From: Streptomyces sp. NBC_00236
GTDB taxonomy: Bacteria; Actinomycetota; Actinomycetes; Streptomycetales; Streptomycetaceae
NCBI RefSeq assembly: GCF_036195045.1
Contig: NZ_CP108100.1
Coordinates: 7,936,001 to 8,000,000, forward strand
DNA: 64,000 bases
Direction of reading: 5' to 3'
The notes under the pieces were generated by a model that was not told the DNA's origin, made no database searches, and saw only the letters and a program-made list of their open reading frames with translations. This document shows, piece after piece, positions 16,145-24,473 of this stretch; within the stretch, counting starts at the first letter, position 1, and every line of letters starts with the position of its first letter. The position numbers were made by a program, and so were the translations under genes.

Positions 16145-16984
16145 ATGAGCGGTGGCGGGGGCGGGGCTCCGTGGAACCCGTACGGGGGAGGACCTCCACC
16201 GGGTGCGGTCTGGCCGGCCGTGCCGCCGCGTCCGGCACGGCGGCTGACCTTCGGGCGTCTGTTCAATCCGATCGCCGTGGGGCGCGCCGTGTTCACGCCA
16301 TCCCGGCCGGACCGGGTGAACGACCCGGTGGTGAAGCGGGTGCAGATCCTGCGGACGGTCGTCGGTCTGATCGCTGTCACCTGGATGCTGCTGTCCTACG
16401 GAGCGGCGCCGGACGCCGACGCCGTGGTCGACGACCGCTTCGGCCAGATCCGTACCACCCTCATCGCGCTGGGGGTCACGTTCCCGGTCGCCGTCGCCGT
16501 GTTCATCACGGCGGCCCGGCCGCCCCACCGGCGTCTGTTCCTGCGCCGCGCGGCGAAGCCCGCCGGGGCGCTGCTGGCCCTGGTCACCACGCTCGCCGTG
16601 CCGCGACTGATCACCGGCCTGGGATACGTCGACGAGAACACGGACTGGACGGCGTCCGCAGGGCGGGTGGTGCTGCTGTTCGCCCTGGGCGCCTTCCTCC
16701 TGTGGCTCGCCCCGTTCGCGCTCTACGGCATCGCGCAGGCGCTCGTGCACGTCTTCAGGACGGCGGACCTCCACGAGACGGTTCCCCCGCTGCTCGCGAC
16801 GCTGCTCGTCTGGGAGGTCGCCCTCTTCGACGTGTTCCGGGGTGCCTACGAGGGTGTGCCGCTCGGCGTGCGCCTGGTGTTCCTCCTCGGAGCCCCGCTG
16901 ACGGTCACCGCGGCGGCGATGTGGGAGCTGCGGCGGCTGCGTACACGGCACGGCATCACCCTGCGCGCAGCCCTGCTGCGCTGA
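16145..16984 (+). CDS. Integral membrane protein of unknown function
   Basis: A 279-residue protein that starts with a Gly/Pro-rich cytosolic segment (about residues 1-35). Four to five hydrophobic segments follow: ILRTVVGLIAVTWMLLSYG, TTLIALGVTFPVAVAVFIT, GALLALVTTLAVPRLITG, VVLLFALGAFLLWLAPFALYG, and a C-terminal one. I do not recognise a functional family. The start is supported by GGGAGGACGCGGGG upstream. It looks monocistronic. Confidence 0.78.
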   Translation: MSGGGGGAPWNPYGGGPPPGAVWPAVPPRPARRLTFGRLFNPIAVGRAVFTPSRPDRVNDPVVKRVQILRTVVGLIAVTWMLLSYGAAPDADAVVDDRFGQIRTTLIALGVTFPVAVAVFITAARPPHRRLFLRRAAKPAGALLALVTTLAVPRLITGLGYVDENTDWTASAGRVVLLFALGAFLLWLAPFALYGIAQALVHVFRTADLHETVPPLLATLLVWEVALFDVFRGAYEGVPLGVRLVFLLGAPLTVTAAAMWELRRLRTRHGITLRAALLR

Positions 16985-17032
16985 ACCCATGGCAGGCGCC
17001 GAATGTCAGTGGGGCGGGGCTGACTGCCGGTC

Positions 17033-17211
17033 ATGGGCGAGGCCGCATTCACCAACACGGTCTGGCAGCACCTCCGTCACGCGCTCGGCCCTGCGCCCGC
17101 CCCCCGTCCGCCGCTCGTACGGGCGAGTTCCTCGTGCGTCTGCTCACGGACGCGGGACTCGGTTGTCCCGCCCGCCGTATCACCGCCCACTGCTTCCTGG
17201 ACCACGCGTGA
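17033..17211 (+). pseudogene. Possible frameshifted small gene
   Basis: One frame from the ATG at 17033 starts MGEAAFTNTVWQHLRHALGP, and a different frame ends GEFLVRLLTDAGLGCPARR followed by ITAHCFLDHA. Joined by a single frameshift near 17120-17130 they would give about 60 residues with the look of a real globular protein. Neither half is convincing alone, and I do not know the family. The surrounding 334 bp hold nothing else I can support. Confidence 0.25.
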
Positions 17212-17318
17212 CGGATGACGCGAAGGCGATCACGGACGGGTGTCACGGGGTTCCCCGGCCTTAGACATGGGCATGCCATGGCTGGCCGAGTCCGGCAGGC
17301 GTGATCCAGGAGGAAACA

Positions 17319-18086
17319 GTGAAGAACCCAGGACGGCTCCGCAAGGCGTTACTCACCCTGTCCGCTGCCGCGACCCTGGTCGTCGCCACGTCCGGCAGCG
17401 CGTTCGCGGCTGTGCCGGGCGCTCTGCCCGCGAACGCGGACGGGCTGGAGCAGACGTTCCAGCCCGCCTTCGACTACGACGGGGACGGCTGCTATCCGAC
17501 ACCCGCCATCGGCGCCGACGGGACCGTGGCACCCGGCCTGAAGACGACGGGCGCCGTCAACGGCAGCTGTCACGACTCCTGGGACCTGGACAACACCAAC
17601 GGCTACGCACGCTCCCTGTGCAACAACGGCTGGTGCGCCATCATGTACGGCCTCTACTTCGAGAAGGACCAGGCCGTGGCCGGCAGCGGTCTCGGCGGCC
17701 ACCGGCACGACTGGGAGCATGTCGTGGTGTGGGTGCAGGACAACGAGGCGAAGTACGTGTCCACCTCCGCCCACGGCGACTTCAACGTGTACGGCCGCGA
17801 CGGGATGCTGTGGGACGGGACCCACCCGAAGGTCGTCTATCACAAGGACGGCATCGGAACGCACTGCTTCCGCCGCGCGACCACGGGCGACGAGCCCCCG
17901 GAGAACCACTACCACCAATGGCAGTTCCCCGATCTGGTCGGCTGGAACGGGTACCCCGCCGGCATCCGGGAGAAGCTGGTCCAGGCCGACTTCGGAAGCG
18001 CCGTGTTCGGGCTCAAGGACGGCAACTTCGCCTCCCATCTCGACCGGGCGAAGCCCGCCGGGATCCCCTTCGACCCCTACGCCTGA
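17319..18086 (+). CDS. Secreted NPP1/necrosis-inducing-like (NLP superfamily) protein
   Basis: A 255-residue exported protein. Residues 1-30 form a Sec signal peptide (KALLTLSAAATLVVATSGSAFA, cleavage likely before AVPG). Residues 127-133 are GHRHDWE, exactly the heptapeptide that defines the NPP1/NLP family. Paired cysteines (GSCHDSW, SLCNNGWC) are also present. In plant pathogens such proteins bind glycosylated sphingolipids and permeabilise eudicot membranes. Many saprophytic bacteria carry homologues without known toxicity. The GTG at 17319 follows AGGAGG with 5-base spacing, which makes the upstream in-frame GTG at 17301 unlikely. It appears to be a single-gene unit. Confidence 0.85.
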   Translation: MKNPGRLRKALLTLSAAATLVVATSGSAFAAVPGALPANADGLEQTFQPAFDYDGDGCYPTPAIGADGTVAPGLKTTGAVNGSCHDSWDLDNTNGYARSLCNNGWCAIMYGLYFEKDQAVAGSGLGGHRHDWEHVVVWVQDNEAKYVSTSAHGDFNVYGRDGMLWDGTHPKVVYHKDGIGTHCFRRATTGDEPPENHYHQWQFPDLVGWNGYPAGIREKLVQADFGSAVFGLKDGNFASHLDRAKPAGIPFDPYA

Positions 18087-18149
18087 CCGGCCACGAAGCG
18101 TGCGGGGGGCGAGACCGATCGCGCCCCACCGGCTCCGAGAGGACACGGC

Positions 18150-20339
18150 ATGACCCGCAGCACCACCCGGATCGCACACCTGCGCGCGGCCGGGGTGAGT
18201 TTCGTCGTCGAGCTCCGCACTCCGCTGCCCCGCGTCCTGCACTGGGGCGAGGACCTCGGGGAGCTGACCGACGACGGTCTCGCGGCCCTGGCACTGTCGG
18301 CGGACGCGGCCTCGCTGCACTGTGCGCTCGACGAGCCGCGGCAGTTCACGGTCTGGCCCACCCAGGCCGACGGCTGGTCGGGAACCCCCGCCCAGGAAGG
18401 CCACCGGGCCGGGACGGCCACCGCACCCCGCGTCACGATGACCGGCGCCGAGGAGAGCCCGGACGCACTCGTCATCGCCCTGCGCGACACCGACGCCGGG
18501 CTCGACCTCGGCCTCACCTACCGCCTCGACCCGTCCGGTGTCCTGGCCGTCCGCACCCGGGTGTCCTGCCCGGCCGGAGCTCCCGGCCCCGCCCCGTACG
18601 ACCTCGCCTCCACCACCGCCCTGCTTCCGGTGCCGAACCGTGCCCAGGAGATCCTGGACTTCACCGGCAAGTGGTGCCGCGAACGCTCCCCGCAACGAGG
18701 CCGGCTCGCCTTCGCAGGCCACGTCCGTGAGGTCCGCCGGGGACGCCCCGGACTGGACGCGCCCCATCTGCTGACGGTCGGCGTACCCGGATTCGGATTC
18801 CGTACGGGCGAGGTCTGGGCCCTGCACGTCGGCTGGAGCGGGAACCAGCGCTGGCTCGCCGAACGGCTGCCCGAGGGCGCCGGGGTGCACGGCGGCGTCC
18901 TCGGCGGCGGCGAACTGCTCACACCCGGCGAGATCCGGCTCGCCCCCGGCGACAGCCACACCTCGCCCGAGTGCTACTTCGCCTGGTCCGCCGAAGGCCT
19001 CGACGGGCTCGCCGGCCGCTTCCACACGATGCTCCGCTCCCGGCCCGGGCACCCGTCCTCACCCCGTCCGCTGACCCTGAACACCTGGGAGGCCGTCTAC
19101 TTCGACCACCGCCCCGAACGGCTCCTCGCACTGGCCGACGACGCGGCCGCGGTCGGGGTGGAACGCCTCGTCCTGGACGACGGATGGTTCCTCGGCAGGC
19201 GCGACGACACGGCCGGACTCGGCGACTGGACCGTAGACCCGCAGATGTGGCCCGACGGCCTGACCCCGCTGGCGGATCGGGTGCACGCCCACGGGATGCA
19301 GTTCGGACTGTGGGTGGAACCGGAGATGGTGAACCTGCGGTCCCGCCTCGCCCGCGAGCACCCCGACTGGATCCTCGGCCCGTCCGCGGGCCTCGGTCCG
19401 AGCTCCCGCCACCAGTACGTGCTGAACGTGGCCCACGAGGACGCGTTCGCGTATCTGCTGGAGTCGCTGGACGCGCTCGTCGCCGAGTACCGCATCGACT
19501 ACCTGAAATGGGACCACAACCGGGAACTGCACGAGGCGGTCCACCGTGACGCGCACGGCGGAGACCGGCCGGGGGTGCACGCCCAGACACGGGCCCTGTA
19601 CCGGCTGATGGACACGCTCCGGTCCCGCCGGCCCGGCCTGGAGATCGAATCGTGCTCCAGCGGCGGCGGACGCGTCGACCTCGGCGTCCTCGCCCGCACG
19701 GACCGGGTGTGGGCCTCGGACTGCAACGACCCGGTGGAGCGCCAGGCCATCCAGCGCTGGACGGGACAGTTGCTGCCTCCCGAACTGATCGGTGCCCATG
19801 TCGGGGGTCCGCGCAGCCACACGACGGGCCGGGTCTCCGACGACTCGTTCCGCCTGATCACCGCGCTGTTCGGACATGCGGGCATCGAGGACGACCTGAC
19901 GGCGCGCACCCCCGCGGAGCGGGCGGCACTGACCCGCTGGGCGGCGCTCTACAAGGAGGTACGGGGGCTGCTGCACGGAGGGCGGGTCGTCAGGGCGGAC
20001 CTCGCCGACGACGCGACGTACCTGCACGGCGTCGTCGCACCGGACGCCGGTGCAGCGCTGTACTGCTGGGCGCGGACGGAGACCTCCGTGCCGGCCCAGT
20101 CCGGCCGCGTCCCGCTTCCCGGGCTCGCCCCCGGCCGGTCCTACCGGGTCCGCATCCGCACGGAGGCCGGGCTGCCCTCCATGCACCAGGTCGTCGCGCC
20201 CGCCTGGTTCCGGGCCGCAGTCGAGGACTGGGTGCCGATGCCCGGTACGGTCCTGACCGGGGCGGGGCTTCCGATGCCGACGCTCAACCCGGGGCAGGCC
20301 CTGCTGATCGAGGCCGCCGCCACCGATCCGGCGCACTGA
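18150..20339 (+). CDS. Alpha-galactosidase, glycoside hydrolase family 36
   Basis: A 729-residue GH36 enzyme with no signal peptide, so probably cytosolic. The N-terminal beta-supersandwich occupies about residues 1-310. The barrel follows with LVLDDGWFLGRR and GLWVEPEMVNL. YLKWDHNRE carries the nucleophile at Asp455, SCSSGGGRVDLGVL follows, and WASDCNDPVERQ carries the acid/base at Asp524. It removes terminal alpha-1,6-galactose from raffinose-type sugars or galactomannan fragments. It lies 63 bp after the NPP1-like gene with no transporter beside it, so substrate entry depends on a system elsewhere. Confidence 0.92.
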   Translation: MTRSTTRIAHLRAAGVSFVVELRTPLPRVLHWGEDLGELTDDGLAALALSADAASLHCALDEPRQFTVWPTQADGWSGTPAQEGHRAGTATAPRVTMTGAEESPDALVIALRDTDAGLDLGLTYRLDPSGVLAVRTRVSCPAGAPGPAPYDLASTTALLPVPNRAQEILDFTGKWCRERSPQRGRLAFAGHVREVRRGRPGLDAPHLLTVGVPGFGFRTGEVWALHVGWSGNQRWLAERLPEGAGVHGGVLGGGELLTPGEIRLAPGDSHTSPECYFAWSAEGLDGLAGRFHTMLRSRPGHPSSPRPLTLNTWEAVYFDHRPERLLALADDAAAVGVERLVLDDGWFLGRRDDTAGLGDWTVDPQMWPDGLTPLADRVHAHGMQFGLWVEPEMVNLRSRLAREHPDWILGPSAGLGPSSRHQYVLNVAHEDAFAYLLESLDALVAEYRIDYLKWDHNRELHEAVHRDAHGGDRPGVHAQTRALYRLMDTLRSRRPGLEIESCSSGGGRVDLGVLARTDRVWASDCNDPVERQAIQRWTGQLLPPELIGAHVGGPRSHTTGRVSDDSFRLITALFGHAGIEDDLTARTPAERAALTRWAALYKEVRGLLHGGRVVRADLADDATYLHGVVAPDAGAALYCWARTETSVPAQSGRVPLPGLAPGRSYRVRIRTEAGLPSMHQVVAPAWFRAAVEDWVPMPGTVLTGAGLPMPTLNPGQALLIEAAATDPAH

Positions 20340-20435
20340 CACGTCCCCGGTCATGCTCCGCCGGGCACCATGGCGGGGCCGGGTCCACAGGGTTCGCGGC
20401 GCCCGGCATCCGATGCGACAGGAGGCGGGACAGCC

Positions 20436-20690
20436 GTGGACGAGGCGGTGGTGACGTCGCTGATCGCCGCAGGGGCCGCGATCGGCGGAGGAGTGGGAAC
20501 AGGGAGGCCCGGCGGAGGAGTGGAACAGGGACGCCCGGCCGAGGCGTGCGTCGGCTACCGGTCGGCCGTGGACGCGGGACTCCTCGACGCCGGGGAGGGA
20601 CTGCTGTCGGCGCCGGCGGTCCATGCGCCCCGCGCGGTCTCGGCGCGGACGGTGAAGCGGCTGCGCACGACGGGACCGCAGGCGGAGTGA
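20436..20690 (+). CDS. Small hypothetical protein, probably decaying
   Basis: From a GTG at 20436 preceded by AGGAGG, the frame gives 84 residues beginning (M)DEAVVTSLIAAGAAIGGGVG and ending TVKRLRTTGPQAE. The first 20 residues resemble a short hydrophobic anchor. The middle is distorted by a tandem duplication whose copies differ by one base, so the frame after it may not be the original one. I do not recognise it. The rest of 20340-20879 holds only a terminator. Confidence 0.3.
   Translation: MDEAVVTSLIAAGAAIGGGVGTGRPGGGVEQGRPAEACVGYRSAVDAGLLDAGEGLLSAPAVHAPRAVSARTVKRLRTTGPQAE
20484..20536 (+). repeat. Imperfect 27/26-bp tandem duplication
   Basis: Unit 1 (20484-20510) and unit 2 (20511-20536) both begin GGCGGAGGAGTGG and continue with AACAGGGASGCCC. 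Unit 2 lacks one G of the GGG run and has one substitution. The one-base length difference shifts the reading frame of the small gene that contains it. Confidence 0.8.
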
Positions 20691-20736
20691 TGAGCCTCCG
20701 GCCGGCGCGCGGGGAAACGAGCGCCGGCCGCCCGGG

Positions 20737-20780
20737 GTCCCGTGCCCCGCGATGCCGCGAGCGGCGTCGCGGGGCGGGAC
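20737..20780. terminator. Strong stem-loop between convergent genes
   Basis: GTCCCG-tg-CCCCGCGATGCCG on the left pairs with CGGCGTCGCGGGG-c-GGGAC on the right (about 17 pairs, one small bulge). It lies between the small gene ending at 20690 and the ABC-F gene ending at 20880. The position suits a bidirectional terminator, although the U-tract is weak, as is common in Streptomyces. Confidence 0.55.
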
Positions 20781-20879
20781 GGCCGCCCGGCCCGCGCAGG
20801 TGTGCCGGGTTCGCCCTCCTGCGGGGACTCCACTGCACGGCCCCGGACGGGTGCCCGCACCGCGGGGGAGGCGTGACGC

Positions 20880-22529
20880 TCAGCCCGTGCTCCGGTCCTC
20901 CCCTGCCGGGTGCAGCCGGAGTTCCCCGCCCTGCCAGCGTCTGCGCAGCCAGCGGTCGTGGCTGGCCAGGACGACGGCCCCGGGGCCCGTGCCCAGGGCC
21001 TCCTCCAGTTCGTCGCACAGGCGCGGCGACAGGTGGTTCGTGGGCTCGTCGAGCAGCAGCAGTTGCGGCGGGCGCGCTGTCAGCACGGCCAGGGCCAGCC
21101 TGCGACGCTGGCCGGCCGACACCTGACCCACCGGCTTGCCAAGGTCCCTCTCGTGCATCAGCCCGAGCGAGGCCAACGGCACTGCCTCGGCCCGCTCGAA
21201 GCCGAGCGCCTTCTCATACGTCTCCCGGACGGTGCGGTCCGGCCGGGCGAACTCCGTGTCCTGGGTGAGCATCCCCACGGTCAGCCCCGGCCGCCGGCCC
21301 ACCTCGCCCTCGGCGGCGAGCGTGCCCGCGAGGACCGCCAGGAGCGTCGACTTTCCCGAGCCGTTGCCGCCCGTGACCAGCAGGCGTTCGCTCGCCGATA
21401 CGTCGAGGCGGTCGACGGACAGGCGGCCCGGGACACGTACCCCGCGCAGGGACACGAGCGTGCCCTCCGCGGAGGGCCCGGCCAGTGAGGTGTAACGGAA
21501 CCGCAGTGGCGGGGGCGGCTCACCGATCCGGTTGCGCTCCAGCTCGTCCAGCCGGCGGGAGGCGTTGCGGACCCGGCGCGCGATCTGGCTCTGCACGCGG
21601 CCGGCCCGCAGGCCGTAGCCCATCTTCTCGTTGTCGCGCGGACCGCGGTCGGGTGCGACCATGCGCGCCGTCACATCGGCCGAGCGCCGCAGGGCCTCCA
21701 GTTCCTGCTGCTCCTCGGCGTGACGCCGTTCCCAGCGGGCCCGTTCGGCGCGCTTCTCGGTCAGGTAGGTGCTGTAGTCGCCGCCGTACCGTACGGGGCC
21801 GTCGACGGCCGGATCGAGGTCGATCAGGTCCGTGCAGACGGCGTCGAGGAAGGCCCGGTCGTGGCTGGCGATCACCACCGGTCCCGGCATGCCGCGCAGT
21901 TGCTCCTCGACGAACGCGGCGGCCTCGTCGTCGAGGTGGTTGGTCGGCTCGTCCAGCAGCAGTGCGGAGGGCCGCCGCACCAGCAGGGCGGCGAGTGCCA
22001 GACGGCCGCGCTGCCCGCCCGAGAGCGAGCCGAGGGTCCGCCCGTGCTCCAGCGCACCGAGGCCGAGCCCGGTGAGCAGGATCGCGGCCCGCCGGTCGGC
22101 GTCCCACGTCTCGCGTTCCTCGGCCTGTTCGAGGCGTCCGCCGTACGCGGCGAGCAGCGCGGTGTGGTCCGGGGAGCTCTGCGGGGTGCCGGCGAGCAGC
22201 GCGGAGAGCCGGTCGAGCTCCGCCAGGTCCGCCCGGGCCTCGCGCAGGGCGTCGTCCAGGACGTCGGTGATCGTCGAGCCGGCCTTGAACGCCATCTCCT
22301 GGTGCAGGAAGCCCACGTCGGCGGGCCGGGTGACGCTGCCGGAATCGGGTTCGTCCGCCCCGGCGAGGAGCCGTAGCAGAGTCGACTTGCCGACCCCGTT
22401 CTCCCCGATCAGGCCGACGCGGTGGCCGGGCGACGCGGTGAGTGACACCCCGTCGAGTACGCGCCGCGCACCGAAGGTGCGGACGAGGTCGTGGGCGAGC
22501 AGGGCGGGCGGGGGTGCGGGGTTGCTCAT
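20880..22529 (-). CDS. ABC-F family ATPase (ribosome-acting, possible antibiotic resistance), downstream copy
   Basis: A 549-residue protein with two ABC cassettes and no membrane segments. Cassette 1 has GENGVGKS, LSGGQRGRLAL and LLLDEPTNHLD. Cassette 2 has TGGNGSGKSTLL, VSAGQRRRLAL and LLLLDEPTNHLS. A charged linker containing ERARWERRHAEEQQELEALRR separates them, which is the ABC-F layout. ABC-F proteins enter the ribosomal E site and either rescue translation or dislodge antibiotics. The ATG at 22529 follows GGAGG. The gene lies 78 bp after a second ABC-F gene on the same strand and may share its leader. Which drug, if any, it protects against cannot be read. Confidence 0.88.
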   Translation of the reverse strand: MSNPAPPPALLAHDLVRTFGARRVLDGVSLTASPGHRVGLIGENGVGKSTLLRLLAGADEPDSGSVTRPADVGFLHQEMAFKAGSTITDVLDDALREARADLAELDRLSALLAGTPQSSPDHTALLAAYGGRLEQAEERETWDADRRAAILLTGLGLGALEHGRTLGSLSGGQRGRLALAALLVRRPSALLLDEPTNHLDDEAAAFVEEQLRGMPGPVVIASHDRAFLDAVCTDLIDLDPAVDGPVRYGGDYSTYLTEKRAERARWERRHAEEQQELEALRRSADVTARMVAPDRGPRDNEKMGYGLRAGRVQSQIARRVRNASRRLDELERNRIGEPPPPLRFRYTSLAGPSAEGTLVSLRGVRVPGRLSVDRLDVSASERLLVTGGNGSGKSTLLAVLAGTLAAEGEVGRRPGLTVGMLTQDTEFARPDRTVRETYEKALGFERAEAVPLASLGLMHERDLGKPVGQVSAGQRRRLALAVLTARPPQLLLLDEPTNHLSPRLCDELEEALGTGPGAVVLASHDRWLRRRWQGGELRLHPAGEDRSTG

Positions 22530-22607
22530 CGTTGCCTCCAACGTGGTCGGTTCTCGGCCCGCCGGGCTCTCGGCCTCGGGCGCGGGCCAGGACGGCCGGT
22601 CAGAAGG

Positions 22608-24242
22608 TCACGTCTGCGGCGCTCCGGTCTCCACCAGTTCCCCGCCGGCCAGCCTGAGCCACCGGTCCACCCCGATCCGTTCGAGGAACCGTTCGTCGTG
22701 GCTGACGACGACGAACGCCCCCCGGTAGGAGCCCAGCGCGCTCTCCAGCTGGTCTGCGCTGACCAGGTCGAGGTTGTTGGTCGGCTCGTCCAGGAGCAGC
22801 AGCTGCGGGGCCGGCTCCGCACACAGGACGCACGCCAGGGTGGCCCGCAGCCGCTCGCCGCCGGACAGCACGCCGACGGGAAGGTGGGCACGGTCACCGC
22901 GGAACAGGAAGCGCGCGAGCAGGTTCATCCGCTCCGCCTCCGCCCGGTGCGGGGCGAACGCGGCGAGGTTCTCGGCAACCGTGCGGTCGAGGTCCAGCAG
23001 GTCGAGGCGCTGCGAGAGGTAGGCGATCCGCCCGTCGGCCCGCCTGATCTCCCCGCCGTCCAGCGGAAGATCGCCGTTGATCAGGCGCAACAGGGTGCTC
23101 TTGCCCGCCCCGTTGGGCCCGGTGAGGGCGATGCGTTCGGGGCCCCGGATCGTCAGGTCGACGCCCCGGCCGGGGAACTGCTCCCGGTCCCCGTACCGGA
23201 CCTGGAGCCGCTCAGCGAGCAGTACCGTGCGTCCGGCCGGAACGTCGGTGTCCGGGAGGTCGAGCGTGATGCGCTGCTCGTCGCGCACCGCGCGGCCCGC
23301 CTCGTCCAGCCGTGCCTTGGCGTCCCCGACCCGGGCAGCATGTGTCTGACCTGCCCGGCCCGCGGACTCCTGGGCGCCCCGCTTCATGTTCCCCGCGAAG
23401 ATGCGCGGCAGACCGGCGCTCTTGAGGTTGCGGGCCGCGTTGCTCGCGCGGCGCTCGGCCCGCTCACGGGCCTGCTGCAGCTCCCGCTTCTCCCGCTTCA
23501 GTTCCTGCTCGGCGTTGCGGACGTTCTTCTCGGCCACTTCCTGCTCGGCCCGCACGGCCTCCTCGTACGCGGTGAAGTTGCCGCCGTACAGACGCAGTTC
23601 ACCCGGACCGAGTTCGGCGATGCGGTCCATGCGGTCGAGGAGCGCGCGGTCGTGGCTGACGAGGAGCAGGGTGCCGTTCCAGGCCTCCAGCGTCTCGTGG
23701 AGCCTGCGGCGGGCGTCGCCGTCCAGGTTGTTGGTCGGCTCGTCGAGCAGGAGCACATCGGGCCCCTTCAGCAGCTGGGCGGCCAGTCCGAGCGAGACGA
23801 CCTGACCGCCGCTGAGCGTGCCGGTGCTGCGGTCGAGCGAGACGTCCTCCAGCCCGAGCCGGTCCAGCTGGGCACGGGTGCGCTCCTCGATGTCCCAGTC
23901 GTCGCCGATGACCGCGAAGTGCTCCTCGCCCACATCGCCGGACTCGACGGCGTCCAGGGCGCGGATCACCGCGTCGACGCCCAGGACCTCGGCCACCGAC
24001 AGGTCGCCGGTCAGGGGCAGGCTCTGCGGGAGGTAGCCGAGCGTGCCGCCCACGGTCACGGATCCGGCTGAGGGGCGGAGCTCCCCGGCGATCAGTTTGA
24101 GCAGGGTGCTCTTGCCGGACCCGTTGGGTGCGACCAGACCCGTGCGGCCGATGCCCACGGTGAACGACAGGCCGTCGAAGACGGGGGTGTCGTCGGGCCA
24201 GGAGAAGGAGAGGTTCGAGCAGATGACGGATGCGTCGGACAT
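22608..24242 (-). CDS. ABC-F family ATPase behind a uORF/attenuator, upstream copy
   Basis: A 544-residue ABC-F protein. Cassette 1 has APNGSGKSTLL, LSGGQVVSLGL and LLLDEPTNNLD. Cassette 2 has GPNGAGKSTLL, LSGGERLRATL and LLLLDEPTNNLD. The long Lys/Glu/Arg-rich linker (EQEVAEKNVRNAEQELKRE and beyond) is the interdomain arm that reaches toward the peptidyl-transferase region in ABC-F factors. Both cassettes keep Walker A and B, and the LSGGQ motif varies only slightly. A short uORF and terminator hairpin lie 80-160 bp upstream, an arrangement typical of antibiotic-inducible ARE-type ABC-F genes. The two ABC-F proteins here are clearly different sequences, not a recent duplication. Confidence 0.88.
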   Translation of the reverse strand: MSDASVICSNLSFSWPDDTPVFDGLSFTVGIGRTGLVAPNGSGKSTLLKLIAGELRPSAGSVTVGGTLGYLPQSLPLTGDLSVAEVLGVDAVIRALDAVESGDVGEEHFAVIGDDWDIEERTRAQLDRLGLEDVSLDRSTGTLSGGQVVSLGLAAQLLKGPDVLLLDEPTNNLDGDARRRLHETLEAWNGTLLLVSHDRALLDRMDRIAELGPGELRLYGGNFTAYEEAVRAEQEVAEKNVRNAEQELKREKRELQQARERAERRASNAARNLKSAGLPRIFAGNMKRGAQESAGRAGQTHAARVGDAKARLDEAGRAVRDEQRITLDLPDTDVPAGRTVLLAERLQVRYGDREQFPGRGVDLTIRGPERIALTGPNGAGKSTLLRLINGDLPLDGGEIRRADGRIAYLSQRLDLLDLDRTVAENLAAFAPHRAEAERMNLLARFLFRGDRAHLPVGVLSGGERLRATLACVLCAEPAPQLLLLDEPTNNLDLVSADQLESALGSYRGAFVVVSHDERFLERIGVDRWLRLAGGELVETGAPQT

Positions 24243-24320
24243 ACGGAAGACCTCGTGTGTGAATCCGGGGTCGGCACGGAGTGCCGCCCCGGAGGAGTGG
24301 CCGAAAGGGGAACAACGACA

Positions 24321-24359
24321 TGGCCACTGCGGTGGCGCCCCTGGGCGCCCGCGGTGGCC
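24321..24359 (-). terminator. Attenuator terminator in the ABC-F leader
   Basis: On the transcribed (minus) strand, GGCCAC...GGCGCC pairs with GGCGCC...GTGGCC, with CGC/GCG pairs between and a four-base loop. The outer pairs are 24322-24327 with 24354-24359 and the inner pairs 24334-24339 with 24344-24349. It is followed at once by the U-rich UGUCGUUGUUC. The stem stands between the uORF and the ABC-F start, so it is positioned as a conditional intrinsic terminator. Confidence 0.65.
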
Positions 24360-24365
24360 GATCGG

Positions 24366-24384
24366 CTCCGGGTATCACCCGGAG
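24366..24384 (-). promoter_or_regulatory. Small hairpin overlapping the uORF stop
   Basis: CTCCGGGT (24366-24373) and ACCCGGAG (24377-24384) are perfect 8-bp arms around a 3-base loop. The hairpin overlaps the last codons and stop of the leader ORF, so a ribosome paused there would open it. This is the arrangement expected of a ribosome-mediated attenuator, alternating with the terminator downstream. Confidence 0.5.
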
Positions 24385-24404
24385 ATGTCGTCGTCGCCTG
24401 CCAT
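24375..24404 (-). CDS. 9-codon leader ORF (uORF) of the ABC-F gene
   Basis: ATG at 24404 reads Met-Ala-Gly-Asp-Asp-Asp-Ile-Ser-Gly-stop. GAGGAG at 24412-24417 lies 7 bases upstream, a good ribosome-binding site for so short an ORF. It precedes the terminator hairpin and the ABC-F gene on the same strand. Function is inferred from layout: ribosome pausing here, for example by a ribosome-targeting antibiotic, would alter folding of the leader RNA. Confidence 0.55.
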   Translation of the reverse strand: MAGDDDISG

Positions 24405-24473
24405 GTCCGGTCTCCTCGTTACACGCTGAACGGCGTGACGATCTTAGCAAACGAGCCGGGTGGCCCGGATGCG

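Noticed and set aside
18077..19052. Minus-strand frames opposite the alpha-galactosidase
   Set aside because: Antisense shadows; the plus-strand GH36 protein has complete catalytic motifs.
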